Assembly (NCBI RefSeq): GCF_013375555.1
Contig: NZ_JABXWB010000001.1
Location: 2,933,501 to 2,997,500, forward strand
DNA: 64,000 nt
Reading direction: 5' to 3'
From: Sphingobium sp. EM0848
Lineage (GTDB): Bacteria; Pseudomonadota; Alphaproteobacteria; Sphingomonadales; Sphingomonadaceae
Shown piece after piece: positions 45,155 through 53,716 of the stretch. The notes beneath the pieces were generated by a model. The model did not search any database and was not told the DNA's origin. It worked only from the letters and a program-made list of their open reading frames with translations. The position numbers were made by a program, and so were the translations under genes. Every line of letters begins with the position of its first letter. Positions within the stretch are counted from its first letter, which is position 1.

Positions 45155-45403
45155 ATGGAATTGCTGGGGTGGATCATCGTCGGGCTGTTCGCGGGCGCCC
45201 TTGCCCGGCTGGTCATGCCCGGCAGCGCCCCGGGAGGCTGCGTCCTCACCATCCTGCTGGGCATCGCGGGCGCGCTGCTGGCGGGCTATGTCGGGCGGAT
45301 GCTGGGCGTCTATGCGCCGGGCCAGCAGACCAGTTTCATTGCCGCGGTGTTCGGATCGATCGGAGTGCTCGCCCTTTACCGTTTCTTCGCGGGGCGCGGC
45401 TGA
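45155..45403 (+). CDS. YeaQ/GlsB-family small membrane protein
   Basis: 82 residues with three hydrophobic segments: LLGWIIVGLFAGALARLVMPG, CVLTILLGIAGALLAGYVG and FIAAVFGSIGVLALYRFF. This matches the transglycosylase-associated (YeaQ/YmgE/GlsB) family, linked to envelope stress. GGAGGGG precedes the ATG. A second member lies convergent 58 bp away, and the two share the intervening terminator. Function unclear. Confidence 0.85.
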   Translation: MELLGWIIVGLFAGALARLVMPGSAPGGCVLTILLGIAGALLAGYVGRMLGVYAPGQQTSFIAAVFGSIGVLALYRFFAGRG

Positions 45404-45414
45404 CCCGGAAGAAA

Positions 45415-45445
45415 GGCCGCGTCCCTGAATGGCGCGGCCCTCTTC
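45415..45445. terminator. Terminator between convergent YeaQ-family genes
   Basis: GGCCGCG (45415-45421) pairs with CGCGGCC (45433-45439), flanked by purine-rich and TCTTCGGTTTTC sequence. Probably bidirectional. Confidence 0.7.
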
Positions 45446-45461
45446 GGTTTTCAGCCTGTGC

Positions 45462-45716
45462 TTAGCGGACAGAGCCGCGGCGTACCAGATTGACGATCGC
45501 AAGCAGGATGATGGCGCCCACCAGCGACACCAGGAAGCTGTAGAGCGTCAGGCCGTCATTGATCGAACCGCCGCTGAAGATCAGGCCGCCGATGAAGGCG
45601 CCGACGATGCCGACGACGATGTTCAGCAAGATGCCCTGTTGCGCGTCGGTGCGCATGACCATGCTGGCAAGCCAGCCAATGATGCCGCCGACGACAAGCC
45701 ATAAAATGATGCCCAT
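45462..45716 (-). CDS. YeaQ/GlsB-family small membrane protein (second copy)
   Basis: 84 residues. Three hydrophobic helices: MGIILWLVVGGIIGWLASMV, ILLNIVVGIVGAFIGGLIFS and LYSFLVSLVGAIILLAIVNL, plus the family signature GIIGWLASMVMRTDAQQG. More canonical than the neighbour copy. Its ATG at 45716 is followed upstream by a region (45717-45815) without clear gene. Likely a membrane stress protein; role unproven. Confidence 0.88.
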   Translation of the reverse strand: MGIILWLVVGGIIGWLASMVMRTDAQQGILLNIVVGIVGAFIGGLIFSGGSINDGLTLYSFLVSLVGAIILLAIVNLVRRGSVR

Positions 45717-45815
45717 GTCTTACTCTCCTTGGACCACAGCCCCTTCCGGCCAGGCTGAACTGTTCAACGGAAAAGTCGGCTTTACGTTCCCTAAGCGATA
45801 TGAAAGCAAAAGCAG

Positions 45816-45846
45816 AAGGCCGCCGGATGCCAGATCCGGCGGCCTT
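45816..45846 (-). terminator. Strong terminator of sciP
   Basis: AAGGCCGCCGGAT (45816-45828) pairs perfectly with ATCCGGCGGCCTT (45834-45846), loop GCCAG. On the minus strand CTGCTTTTGCTTTC follows. It lies 34 bp past the sciP stop. Confidence 0.85.
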
Positions 45847-45879
45847 GCTGTCATTTGGATGCGACCCTTTTTGGGGTGT

Positions 45880-46179
45880 TCAGTATTTCTGCTGCCGTTC
45901 GTAGAGCGACTTGTAATATTGAATCCGGGTCACGCGCAGACCATGCATGCCCGAACGGTCCACCGCGCGCTGCCAGCTCGCAAATTCCTCGAGCGTCAGC
46001 GAATAGCGCGCGCAGGCTTCGTCCACGGTCAGCAGGCCGCCATTCACGGCCGCCACGACTTCCGCCTTGCGGCGCACGACCCAGCGGGTCGTATCCACCG
46101 GCGGCAGGCTTTCCAGAGTCAGGGGTTCTCCGAGCGGCCCGACGACCTGGGCAGGTCTGATTTTCTGGTTTTCGATCAT
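45880..46179 (-). CDS. sciP: CtrA inhibitor SciP (DUF1153)
   Basis: 99 residues. SciP binds the cell-cycle regulator CtrA in Caulobacter and blocks its transcription activation. The DUF1153 domain fills the protein: VGPLGEPLTLESLPPVDTTR, WVVRRKAEVVAAVNGGLLT and ARYSLTLEEFASWQ, a helix-turn-helix-like stretch. I chose the ATG at 46179 with GAGGGTG before; upstream codons are weakly supported. No CtrA box (TTAA-N7-TTAA) was found upstream. Confidence 0.93.
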   Translation of the reverse strand: MIENQKIRPAQVVGPLGEPLTLESLPPVDTTRWVVRRKAEVVAAVNGGLLTVDEACARYSLTLEEFASWQRAVDRSGMHGLRVTRIQYYKSLYERQQKY

Positions 46180-46287
46180 TATCACCCTCAATAAGCGGCA
46201 CTGGCGTTGCCGTCCTCAGCAGTGCGAAACTGTTTGCGCTTCAAGCCCTGAACAGGGTCTAAAGCGCCACGGTAAACGCCCCCTTCA

Positions 46288-46584
46288 TCATCCTTGCCCC
46301 ACCTTTAAACGGTTCGCGATCAACGGGTTAAAGCTGCCCGCGAGCCCTGCGGCCTCGATATGGCCGCTGGAACGTGGCGCGAGGATATCGGCCAGTTCCT
46401 GGATCCAGTCGCCTTCGATCTCCTGCCCCCGCAGGATCCCCGCGACCGCCTGCGCGGTCGGGCTGGCCGCCTGCGCCGCCGCCGAAGCAGCCCGCAGGGA
46501 TGGCCAGACCGGCACGCGTCGCCGGCCCGAAGGCTTGACGAAGCTGGGCTTTAGCCCGCCTGTCCGAAGGAAACCCAAATCCAT
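46288..46584 (-). CDS. Hypothetical protein
   Basis: 98 residues. Alanine-rich middle (LRAASAAAQAASPTAQAVAG) and a helical EIEGDWIQELADILAPRS segment; the C terminus ends in IANRLKVGQG. No family is recognised. Codon third positions are G/C-rich like its neighbours, which favours a real gene, but the ribosome site is weak. It sits between sciP and mnmA, divergent from mnmA. I give it moderate confidence only. Confidence 0.5.
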   Translation of the reverse strand: MDLGFLRTGGLKPSFVKPSGRRRVPVWPSLRAASAAAQAASPTAQAVAGILRGQEIEGDWIQELADILAPRSSGHIEAAGLAGSFNPLIANRLKVGQG

Positions 46585-46708
46585 GGGAAGGGGGTCTACG
46601 CGCTAAAGGATAAGGTCCGGTAAACTTGATCGCGATTTTGGCCGAATCTTGTTTTTACGGGTGGAATCCCGCTGGAATGCCGGGACGGGGGCGACTATAT
46701 GCGCGCCC

Positions 46709-47815
46709 ATGCAGTCCCAGTTCCAGCTAACAGAGCCGCTTAACGCGCGGCGGATCGTCGTTGCCATGTCGGGCGGGGTGGACTCGAGCGTCGTTGCCGC
46801 GCTCGCCGCGCGCACGGGGGCGGAAACCATCGGCGTGACGCTCCAGCTTTACGATCATGGCGCTGCGGTGGGCCGAAGCGGAAGCTGCTGCGCCGGGCAG
46901 GATATTCGCGACGCGCGCGCGGTCGCGGACAGGATCGGCATTGCGCACTATGTCTTTGATTATGAAAGCCAGTTCCGGGAATCGGTGATTTCCGACTTCG
47001 CCAATGAATATATGGCCGGGCGCACGCCCATCCCCTGCGTGAAGTGCAATATGGGGGTGAAGTTCACCGACCTGTTCCAGATTGCGCGGGACCTTGGCGC
47101 GGACTGTCTGACCACCGGCCATTATGTCCGCCGGGTGGAGGGGCCGCAGGGCGCCGAATTGCATCGCGCCGCCGATCCGGCGCGGGACCAGAGCTATTTT
47201 CTCTTCGCCACGACTCAGGCGCAACTGGACTATCTGCGCTTTCCTCTTGGGGGTTTGCCCAAGCCGCAGGTGCGGGAGATCGCGGCGGTACTCGGGCTGT
47301 CGGTGGCGATGAAGCCGGACAGTCAGGACATCTGCTTCGTGCCCGATGGCGATTATGCCAAGATCGTCCGCAAGCTGCGCCCCGATGCCGATGAGGGCGG
47401 GGATATCGTCCATATCGACGGGCGCGTGATGGGCACGCACAAGGGCATGATCCACTATACGGTCGGCCAGCGTAAGGGGCTGGAAATAGGCGGGCAGGCA
47501 GAGCCGCTTTATGTCATACGTTTGGATGCCGAAGGGCGGCGCGTGATCGTGGGACCCAAGGCGGCGCTGGCGGTGTCGGCGGCGCGTTTGTCGGACATCA
47601 ACTGGCTGGGCGGGGACTTCGCCGGGCCGCTGACCGCAAAGGTGCGGTCGATGGCCAAGCCCGTGCCCGCACGGCTGGAGGGGGAGCGCCTGATTTTCGA
47701 CGCGCCCGAATATGGCGTGGCGCCGGGGCAGGCCGCGGTGCTCTATGCGGGCGACCGGGTTTTGGGCGGCGGCTGGATCGCGGCGACCGAGGCGGCATTG
47801 GCCGAGGCTGCCTGA
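46709..47815 (+). CDS. mnmA: tRNA-specific 2-thiouridylase
   Basis: 368 residues. MnmA adds sulfur to U34 of tRNA Lys, Glu and Gln. The PP-loop is [15 protein letters not shown]. Cysteines for sulfur relay appear in [11 protein letters not shown] and near [14 protein letters not shown]. The C-terminal [13 protein letters not shown] segment is present as [14 protein letters not shown] chose the ATG at 46709; the upstream frame is open but encodes nothing characteristic. It is followed 53 bp later by hisG. Confidence 0.95.
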   Translation: MQSQFQLTEPLNARRIVVAMSGGVDSSVVAALAARTGAETIGVTLQLYDHGAAVGRSGSCCAGQDIRDARAVADRIGIAHYVFDYESQFRESVISDFANEYMAGRTPIPCVKCNMGVKFTDLFQIARDLGADCLTTGHYVRRVEGPQGAELHRAADPARDQSYFLFATTQAQLDYLRFPLGGLPKPQVREIAAVLGLSVAMKPDSQDICFVPDGDYAKIVRKLRPDADEGGDIVHIDGRVMGTHKGMIHYTVGQRKGLEIGGQAEPLYVIRLDAEGRRVIVGPKAALAVSAARLSDINWLGGDFAGPLTAKVRSMAKPVPARLEGERLIFDAPEYGVAPGQAAVLYAGDRVLGGGWIAATEAALAEAA

Positions 47816-47868
47816 ACCATGCGGCCTAGCTTGTCCTTTTGCCCCTTCGCAAGTAAGGCGCGCGGGTC

Positions 47869-48531
47869 ATGACTCGTCCGCTCACCTTCGCCATCCCCAA
47901 GGGGCGCATCCTCGAAGAGGCGCTGCCTCTGCTCGCCAAAGCCGGTATCGAACCGGAGGCGGAGTTCCATGACAAGAAGAGCCGCGCGCTGCGCTTCGCC
48001 ACCAACCGGCCCGATGTGTCGATCATCCGCGTGCGCGCCTTCGACGTGGCGACCTTCGTGGCGCATGGCGCGGCGCAGATCGGCATTGTCGGTTCGGATG
48101 TGCTGGAAGAATTTGATTATTCAGAGATTTATGCGCCGGTCGACCTCGACATGGGGCATTGCCGCCTGTCGGTCGCCGAATCTGTCGGCCTCGCCGATGA
48201 GGATGAGGCGGCATTGAGCCATGTGCGCGTCGCGACCAAATATCCCTATCTGACGCGCAAATATTATGAAGCGCGGGGCATTCAGGCAGAGTGCGTGAAG
48301 CTGAACGGTGCGATGGAGCTGGCGCCGTCGCTCGGCCTGTCGCGGCGGATCGTGGACCTGGTGTCCTCGGGCGCGACGCTGAAGGCCAATGGCCTGGTCG
48401 AGACCAATATCATCATGCAGGTGTCGGCGCGGCTGATCGTCAATCGCGCCGCCTACAAGATGCGCTCGGCGGAACTGACGCCGCTGGTGGAAGCCTTCCG
48501 CAAGGCCGTGGGGGTGCAGGATGCCGCTTAG
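47869..48531 (+). CDS. hisG: ATP phosphoribosyltransferase, short form
   Basis: 220 residues. HisG catalyses the first step of histidine synthesis, joining ATP and PRPP. The length marks the short catalytic form, which needs the HisZ regulatory partner; no hisZ is seen here. Motifs: [20 protein letters not shown] and [16 protein letters not shown] (PRPP-binding). The stop overlaps the hisD ATG by 11 bp. Feedback control would depend on HisZ. Confidence 0.94.
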   Translation: MTRPLTFAIPKGRILEEALPLLAKAGIEPEAEFHDKKSRALRFATNRPDVSIIRVRAFDVATFVAHGAAQIGIVGSDVLEEFDYSEIYAPVDLDMGHCRLSVAESVGLADEDEAALSHVRVATKYPYLTRKYYEARGIQAECVKLNGAMELAPSLGLSRRIVDLVSSGATLKANGLVETNIIMQVSARLIVNRAAYKMRSAELTPLVEAFRKAVGVQDAA

Positions 48532-49810
48532 GCTTGACAGCCGCGACGCGGATTTCGCCGCCGCTTTCACCGCTTTGGTCGATGCCCGGCGCGAGGCCGA
48601 TGAGGATGTGTCGCGCGATGTGACCGCGATTCTCAAGCGCGTCCGGGCCGAGGGCGACGTGGCGCTGGCCGACTATACCAGCCGCTTCGACCGGCACGAT
48701 CTGGACGTCAGCGGCTGGGCGGTGGAACCTGCCGAATGCCGCAGGGCGCTGGACACGCTTTCGACCGAGTTGCGCGACGCGCTGGAACTCGCGGCGGCGC
48801 GGATCACCGCCTATCATGAGAAGCAGAAGCCGCAGGACAGCGACAGCGTCGATGCGGCGGGCGTGCGCCTGGGCGCGCGCTGGAGCGCGGTGGATGCGGC
48901 GGGGCTCTATGTGCCCGGTGGGCGGGCGGCCTATCCCAGTTCGCTGCTGATGAATGTGATCCCGGCCAAGGTGGCGGGCGTGTCGCGCATCGCCATGGTG
49001 ACGCCGACCCCCAATGGGGAGATCAATCCGCTGGTTCTGGCCGCCGCGCAGATCGCGGGGATTGAGGAAATCTGGCGCGTCGGCGGTGCGCAGGCGGTGG
49101 CGGCGCTCGCTTATGGTACGGAGCGGATCAAGCCGGTCGATGTCATCACCGGCCCCGGCAATGCCTGGGTCGCGGAGGCGAAGCGCCAGCTTTACGGCGT
49201 TGTCGGCATCGACATGGTCGCCGGGCCGTCCGAGATCGTCGTGGTGGCCGATGGGAAGAACAATCCCGATTGGATCGCCGCTGATCTGCTCAGCCAGTCG
49301 GAGCATGACCCGACCAGCCAGTCGATCCTGTTCACCGACGATGCGGCCTTTGCCGATGCGGTTGAGGAAGCAGTTCGTCGGAAGCTTCCCAAGCTTACGA
49401 CGCAGGCAGTGGCAACCACCAGTTGGAACGCCAATGGCGCGATCATCGCCGTACGCGACTTGTCGGAAGCGATGCCGCTGGTCGACCGTCTGGCCGCCGA
49501 GCATCTGGAACTCGCCGTCGACGATCCCGACGCGCTCTTCAAGCAAGTGCGCCATGCCGGGTCGGTTTTCCTTGGCCGTATGACGCCCGAAGCGGTGGGC
49601 GATTATGTCGCTGGCCCCAACCATGTGCTGCCGACCGGGCGCCGGGCGCGCTTTTCTTCGGGGCTGTCGGTGCTGGACTTCATGAAGCGGACCAGCTTCC
49701 TCAGCCTCAACCAGAGCGGCATCGATGCCATCGGGCCTGCCGCCGTCGCGCTGGCGGAGGCGGAGGGGCTTCCGGCGCACGCGGCTTCGGTGGCGCTGCG
49801 GCTCAAATAA
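48521..49810 (+). CDS. hisD: Histidinol dehydrogenase
   Basis: 429 residues. It oxidises histidinol to histidine in two NAD steps with zinc. Motifs: [49 protein letters not shown] with zinc and catalytic histidine, and [12 protein letters not shown]. It begins 11 bp before the hisG stop, so the two are coupled. A terminator-like hairpin follows, then nusB on the same strand. The full-length protein is intact. Confidence 0.96.
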   Translation: MPLRLDSRDADFAAAFTALVDARREADEDVSRDVTAILKRVRAEGDVALADYTSRFDRHDLDVSGWAVEPAECRRALDTLSTELRDALELAAARITAYHEKQKPQDSDSVDAAGVRLGARWSAVDAAGLYVPGGRAAYPSSLLMNVIPAKVAGVSRIAMVTPTPNGEINPLVLAAAQIAGIEEIWRVGGAQAVAALAYGTERIKPVDVITGPGNAWVAEAKRQLYGVVGIDMVAGPSEIVVVADGKNNPDWIAADLLSQSEHDPTSQSILFTDDAAFADAVEEAVRRKLPKLTTQAVATTSWNANGAIIAVRDLSEAMPLVDRLAAEHLELAVDDPDALFKQVRHAGSVFLGRMTPEAVGDYVAGPNHVLPTGRRARFSSGLSVLDFMKRTSFLSLNQSGIDAIGPAAVALAEAEGLPAHAASVALRLK

Positions 49811-49817
49811 TCCGATT

Positions 49818-49850
49818 GCCCCGTGGCTTTCGCGGGGTCATTTTTCTTCT
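49818..49850 (+). terminator. Probable hisD terminator
   Basis: CCCCG (49819-49823) pairs with CGGGG (49833-49837), followed by TCATTTTTCTTCTT. It begins eight bases past the hisD stop. Confidence 0.6.
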
Positions 49851-49897
49851 TCGAGCCGGTTTCGACTTTTCCGGTTCGAACGGCTATGGACCTGTTG

Positions 49898-50344
49898 ATG
49901 AACGATCGCTCCAAATCCCGCTCCGCCGCGCGCCTTGCCGCGGTTCAGGCGCTCTACCAGCTCGAAATGGAGGGCACGCCGCTCCATCTGTTGCTGCACG
50001 AGTTCCACCAGCATCGTCTGGGCGCGACCATAGAGGATGTGACCTATGCGCAGGCGGAGGAGAGCTTCTTCGACGATGTGGTGCAGGGCGTGGACCGGCG
50101 TCGCGAGGAGATTGACGGGTTGATCGTGGCCCGGCTGTCCAAGGGCTGGAGCCTTGAACGGCTCGACAAGCCGATGCGGCAGATCCTGCGCGCGGGCTCC
50201 TATGAACTGCTCGCCCGCAAGGATGTGGCGACCGGCACCGTCATCAGCGAATATGTCGATGTCGCCCACGCCTTTTACGACAAGCGTGAGGCAGGATTCG
50301 TGAACGGCCTGCTCGACGCCGTGGCGAAGGATGTGCGGAAATAA
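49898..50344 (+). CDS. nusB: Transcription antitermination factor NusB
   Basis: 148 residues of all-helical fold. It binds boxA RNA with NusE to aid rRNA antitermination. The opening SRSAARLAAVQALYQLEMEG and the C-terminal SEYVDVAHAFYDKREAGFVN followed by GLLDAVAKDVRK are diagnostic. The ATG at 49898 is preferred; an in-frame ATG at 49886 adds four residues. thiL follows 27 bp later. Confidence 0.95.
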   Translation: MNDRSKSRSAARLAAVQALYQLEMEGTPLHLLLHEFHQHRLGATIEDVTYAQAEESFFDDVVQGVDRRREEIDGLIVARLSKGWSLERLDKPMRQILRAGSYELLARKDVATGTVISEYVDVAHAFYDKREAGFVNGLLDAVAKDVRK

Positions 50345-50371
50345 CCGCCTTGGGCAAAGCGGGGGGACGCC

Positions 50372-51286
50372 ATGTCCGCTGAATCCCGTTTTCTGACGCT
50401 GCTGCGCCTTTTGGCGAACGATCCCGCCGCGCAGGGCTTGCAGGATGATGTGGCGGTGCTGGAAATTGGCGGCGCGCGCCTGATCCTCACCAGCGATACG
50501 ATGGTCGAGGGAGTACATTACCTCCCTACCGACCCGCCCGCTGATATCGGCTGGAAACTGGCGGCGGTGAACCTGTCCGACCTTGCCGCCAAGGGAGCGA
50601 AACCGGTCGGCTGTCTGCTCAACTATGCCCTGTCGGGCGACGACGAGTGGGACGCGGCCTTTCTGGAAGGATTGGGCGAGGCGCTTGCCCGCCACGCCAT
50701 GCCGCTGCTGGGGGGCGATACGGTCAAGATGCCGAAGGGCGCGCCCCGCAGCTACAGCCTCACCGCTCTCGGCGAAGCGACCGGCCTGGTCCCGGTGCGT
50801 GGCGGCGCGCAGGCGGGCGACCGGCTTTATCTGACCGGCCCCGTGGGCGATGCGGGCGTGGGGCTTGATCTGTTGCAGGCCGATCCCGCCGCATCGGGGC
50901 CGCTGGTTGACGCCTATCGCCGCCCGCGTCCGCGTCTGGCGGAGGGGGCGCTGCTCGCTCGGCAGGTTCATGCGATGATGGACGTGTCCGACGGGTTGCT
51001 GATCGACGCGTCGCGCATGGCGCAGGCGAGCGGCCTTGCCGTCACCATCGACCATATCCCTTTGTCCTTCCATCTGGAACGGGTGCGGGGCGGCAGCAGC
51101 GCGGTCCAGATTGCCGCCGCACGGGCGGGGGACGATTATGAACTGCTCTTCGCCCTTCCCGCCGCGGTCAAGCCGCCGGTGCGCGCGATTCCGGTGGGAC
51201 GCTTTTCGCCGGGCGCGGGCCTGACCCTGATGATCGACGGGGTGGCCATTCCACTGCCCGAAAGGCTGGGCTGGGAGCATGGCTGA
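50372..51286 (+). CDS. thiL: Thiamine-monophosphate kinase
   Basis: 304 residues. It phosphorylates thiamine monophosphate to the active pyrophosphate. Motifs: LTSDTMVEGVHY, AVNLSDLAAKGAKP, LLGGDTVKM and the late DVSDGLLIDASRMAQASG and ARAGDDYELLFALP, as in the AIR-synthase fold. GGGGGA precedes the ATG. It is probably co-transcribed with nusB, a common pairing. Confidence 0.94.
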   Translation: MSAESRFLTLLRLLANDPAAQGLQDDVAVLEIGGARLILTSDTMVEGVHYLPTDPPADIGWKLAAVNLSDLAAKGAKPVGCLLNYALSGDDEWDAAFLEGLGEALARHAMPLLGGDTVKMPKGAPRSYSLTALGEATGLVPVRGGAQAGDRLYLTGPVGDAGVGLDLLQADPAASGPLVDAYRRPRPRLAEGALLARQVHAMMDVSDGLLIDASRMAQASGLAVTIDHIPLSFHLERVRGGSSAVQIAAARAGDDYELLFALPAAVKPPVRAIPVGRFSPGAGLTLMIDGVAIPLPERLGWEHG

Positions 51287-51306
51287 ACGCTCTGATTCGT
51301 AATGGG

Positions 51307-51334
51307 TTGACGCCGCCCGTCCGCCCTGTAGCTT
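51307..51334 (+). promoter_or_regulatory. Possible hppA promoter
   Basis: TTGACG (51307-51312) and TAGCTT (51329-51334) are 16 bp apart, between thiL and hppA. The -35 matches the alphaproteobacterial consensus; the -10 is weak. Confidence 0.35.
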
Positions 51335-51374
51335 CACCGTCGACCTTCCTCAGCCCGGTAGGACCGCATGATGT

Positions 51375-51445
51375 GCGTGAGCCTGTTGCTGATTGACGCG
51401 GTGCCCGATGCCGGAAGCGCATGTTCCGGCCGCCTGCGCTCACGC
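51375..51445 (+). promoter_or_regulatory. Structured hppA leader
   Basis: GCGTGAGC (51375-51382) pairs with GCTCACGC (51438-51445), enclosing an inner CCGGAA/TTCCGG hairpin (51411-51429). The 71-nt structure precedes the hppA ribosome site by about 50 bases. It may be a leader RNA fold or nothing; no known riboswitch family is recognised. Confidence 0.35.
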
Positions 51446-51512
51446 CTTTCGCCCGCCCGTCATTCCCTGCGGAGCGGCCGATGACAGGCATAACAGGGGG
51501 AGAGGAACATTC

Positions 51513-53636
51513 ATGCAGATTGTCTCGATAGCCATAGGGTGCGGCCTGCTGGCCGTGCTCTACGGCGTTTTCACCAGTCGACAGGTGCTGGCGGCCTCCG
51601 CCGGCAACGATACCATGCAACAGATTGCAGGCGCGATTCAGGAAGGGGCGAAGGCTTATCTGGGGCGCCAATATACGACCATCGGCATGGTCGGCGTCGT
51701 CGTCGCGGCGCTGGTCTTCTTCTTCCTCGGCGCGACCTCGGCCATCGGTTTCCTGATCGGCGCGCTGCTGTCGGGCGCGGCGGGCTTCATCGGCATGAAT
51801 ATTTCGGTGCGCGCCAATGTCCGCACCGCCGAAGCCGCGCGAGACACTCTGCAAAGCGGATTGACGGTGGCGTTCCGGGCGGGCGCCATCACCGGCATGC
51901 TGGTGGCCGGGCTGGCCCTGCTCGCGATCAGCGTCTTCTTCTGGTATCTGACCGGGCCTGCGGGCCATGCGCCCGATGACCGGCTGGTGATCGACTCTCT
52001 GGTGGCTCTGGCCTTTGGCGCCAGTCTCATCTCCATCTTCGCGCGTCTGGGCGGCGGCATCTTCACCAAGGCGGCGGACGTCGGCGCGGACCTTGTGGGG
52101 AAGGTCGAGGCGGGCATTCCGGAGGATGACCCACGCAACCCCGCCGTGATCGCGGACAATGTCGGCGACAATGTCGGCGACTGCGCGGGCATGGCGGCGG
52201 ACCTGTTCGAAACCTATGTGGTGACGGTCGGTGCGACCATGGTGCTGACCGCTTTGCTGGTGAAGGGTGTGGACAACGCCTTCCTGATGCAGCTCATGTC
52301 GCTGCCGCTGATCGTCGGCGGCGTGTGCATCATCACCTCGATCATTGGCACCTATATGGTGCGGCTCGGTAGCAGCCAGTCGATCATGGGTGCGCTGTAC
52401 AAGGGCTTCTGGACGACGGCGATCCTGTCGATCCCGGCTCTTTATGCGGCGGCGCATTTCGCCTTGGGCGATCTCAATGCGCGCTTCGGCACCGATCTCG
52501 ACGGCGGCGGCGGCTATACCGGCATGGCGCTGTTCTGGTCGATGATGGTGGGCCTGGCGGTCACGGGTCTGATCGTCTGGATCACCGAATATTATACCGG
52601 CACCAACTACCGCCCGGTGCGCAGCATCGCCCGAGCGTCGGAAACCGGCCATGGCACCAATGTCATTCAGGGGCTGGCGGTCAGCCTGGAAGCCACGGCT
52701 CTGCCGACGCTGGTGATCGTGGTCGGCATCATCGTCGCCTATCAGCTGGCGGGCCTGATCGGCATCGCCTTTGCCGCGACGGCCATGCTGGCGTTGGCGG
52801 GCATGGTGGTGGCGCTGGACGCCTATGGTCCGGTCACCGACAATGCGGGCGGCATCGCCGAAATGTCTCAGCTTGAAGACAGCGTGCGGGTCAAGACCGA
52901 CGCGCTCGACGCGGTGGGCAACACGACCAAGGCGGTGACCAAGGGCTATGCCATCGGATCGGCAGGCCTTGCCGCGCTGGTGCTGTTCGGCGCCTATACG
53001 GAGGATCTGAAATTCTATAACTCCGCCCTCGGCCTGACCGAGCCGGTCGATTTCAGTCTGTCCAACCCCTATGTCATTGTCGGCCTGCTGCTGGGCGCGC
53101 TGCTGCCCTATCTGTTCGGCGCCATGGGCATGACGGCGGTGGGTCGTGCCGCCGGTGACGTGGTGAAGGATGTCCGGGACCAGTTCGCCACCAACAAGGG
53201 CATCATGGAGGGCACGTCGCGACCCAACTATGCCCGCACGGTGGACCTCGTCACCCGCGCCGCGATCAAGGAGATGATCGTGCCCAGCCTGCTTCCGGTG
53301 TTGGCGCCGATTTTTGTCTATTTCGCGATCTCGGCGGTGGCAGGGACGCCCAATGGCTTTGCGGCTCTGGGCGCGTTGCTGTTGGGTGTGATCGTTTCGG
53401 GGCTGTTCGTGGCCTTGTCCATGACGTCGGGAGGCGGCGCCTGGGACAATGCCAAGAAGTTCATCGAGGACGGCCATCACGGCGGCAAGGGCAGCGAAGC
53501 CCACAAGGCTGCGGTGACGGGCGATACGGTCGGCGATCCTTATAAGGACACGGCGGGCCCGGCGGTCAATCCGATGATCAAGATCACCAATATCGTCGCG
53601 CTGCTGTTGCTCGCGGCGCTGGCGCACGGCGCGTAA
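51513..53636 (+). CDS. hppA: Membrane proton-translocating pyrophosphatase, probably K+-independent
   Basis: 707 residues with about 16 transmembrane segments. It couples pyrophosphate hydrolysis to proton pumping. Catalytic [19 protein letters not shown] and late [18 protein letters not shown] are intact. The [10 protein letters not shown] stretch has Lys and, three residues on, Thr at the sites that mark K+-independent enzymes in published mutational work on this family. The ATG at 51513 follows AGAGGA. It is followed by a very strong terminator. Confidence 0.94.
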   Translation: MQIVSIAIGCGLLAVLYGVFTSRQVLAASAGNDTMQQIAGAIQEGAKAYLGRQYTTIGMVGVVVAALVFFFLGATSAIGFLIGALLSGAAGFIGMNISVRANVRTAEAARDTLQSGLTVAFRAGAITGMLVAGLALLAISVFFWYLTGPAGHAPDDRLVIDSLVALAFGASLISIFARLGGGIFTKAADVGADLVGKVEAGIPEDDPRNPAVIADNVGDNVGDCAGMAADLFETYVVTVGATMVLTALLVKGVDNAFLMQLMSLPLIVGGVCIITSIIGTYMVRLGSSQSIMGALYKGFWTTAILSIPALYAAAHFALGDLNARFGTDLDGGGGYTGMALFWSMMVGLAVTGLIVWITEYYTGTNYRPVRSIARASETGHGTNVIQGLAVSLEATALPTLVIVVGIIVAYQLAGLIGIAFAATAMLALAGMVVALDAYGPVTDNAGGIAEMSQLEDSVRVKTDALDAVGNTTKAVTKGYAIGSAGLAALVLFGAYTEDLKFYNSALGLTEPVDFSLSNPYVIVGLLLGALLPYLFGAMGMTAVGRAAGDVVKDVRDQFATNKGIMEGTSRPNYARTVDLVTRAAIKEMIVPSLLPVLAPIFVYFAISAVAGTPNGFAALGALLLGVIVSGLFVALSMTSGGGAWDNAKKFIEDGHHGGKGSEAHKAAVTGDTVGDPYKDTAGPAVNPMIKITNIVALLLLAALAHGA

Positions 53637-53665
53637 ATCACCGATTAGAAAGGCAAAGACAGGAA

Positions 53666-53699
53666 AATAACCCCGCCCTATATTCAGGGCGGGGTTATT
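53666..53699. terminator. Strong bidirectional-looking terminator after hppA
   Basis: AATAACCCCGCCCT (53666-53679) pairs with AGGGCGGGGTTATT (53686-53699), a perfect 14-bp stem with a six-base loop. It ends hppA before the S9 peptidase gene. Confidence 0.9.
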
Positions 53700-53716
53700 C
53701 GTAACAGGGGGATGCC

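Noticed and set aside
51168..53627. Long antisense frame opposite hppA
   Set aside because: Low-complexity, Arg/His/Gln-rich translation typical of a shadow frame; hppA on the other strand is complete.
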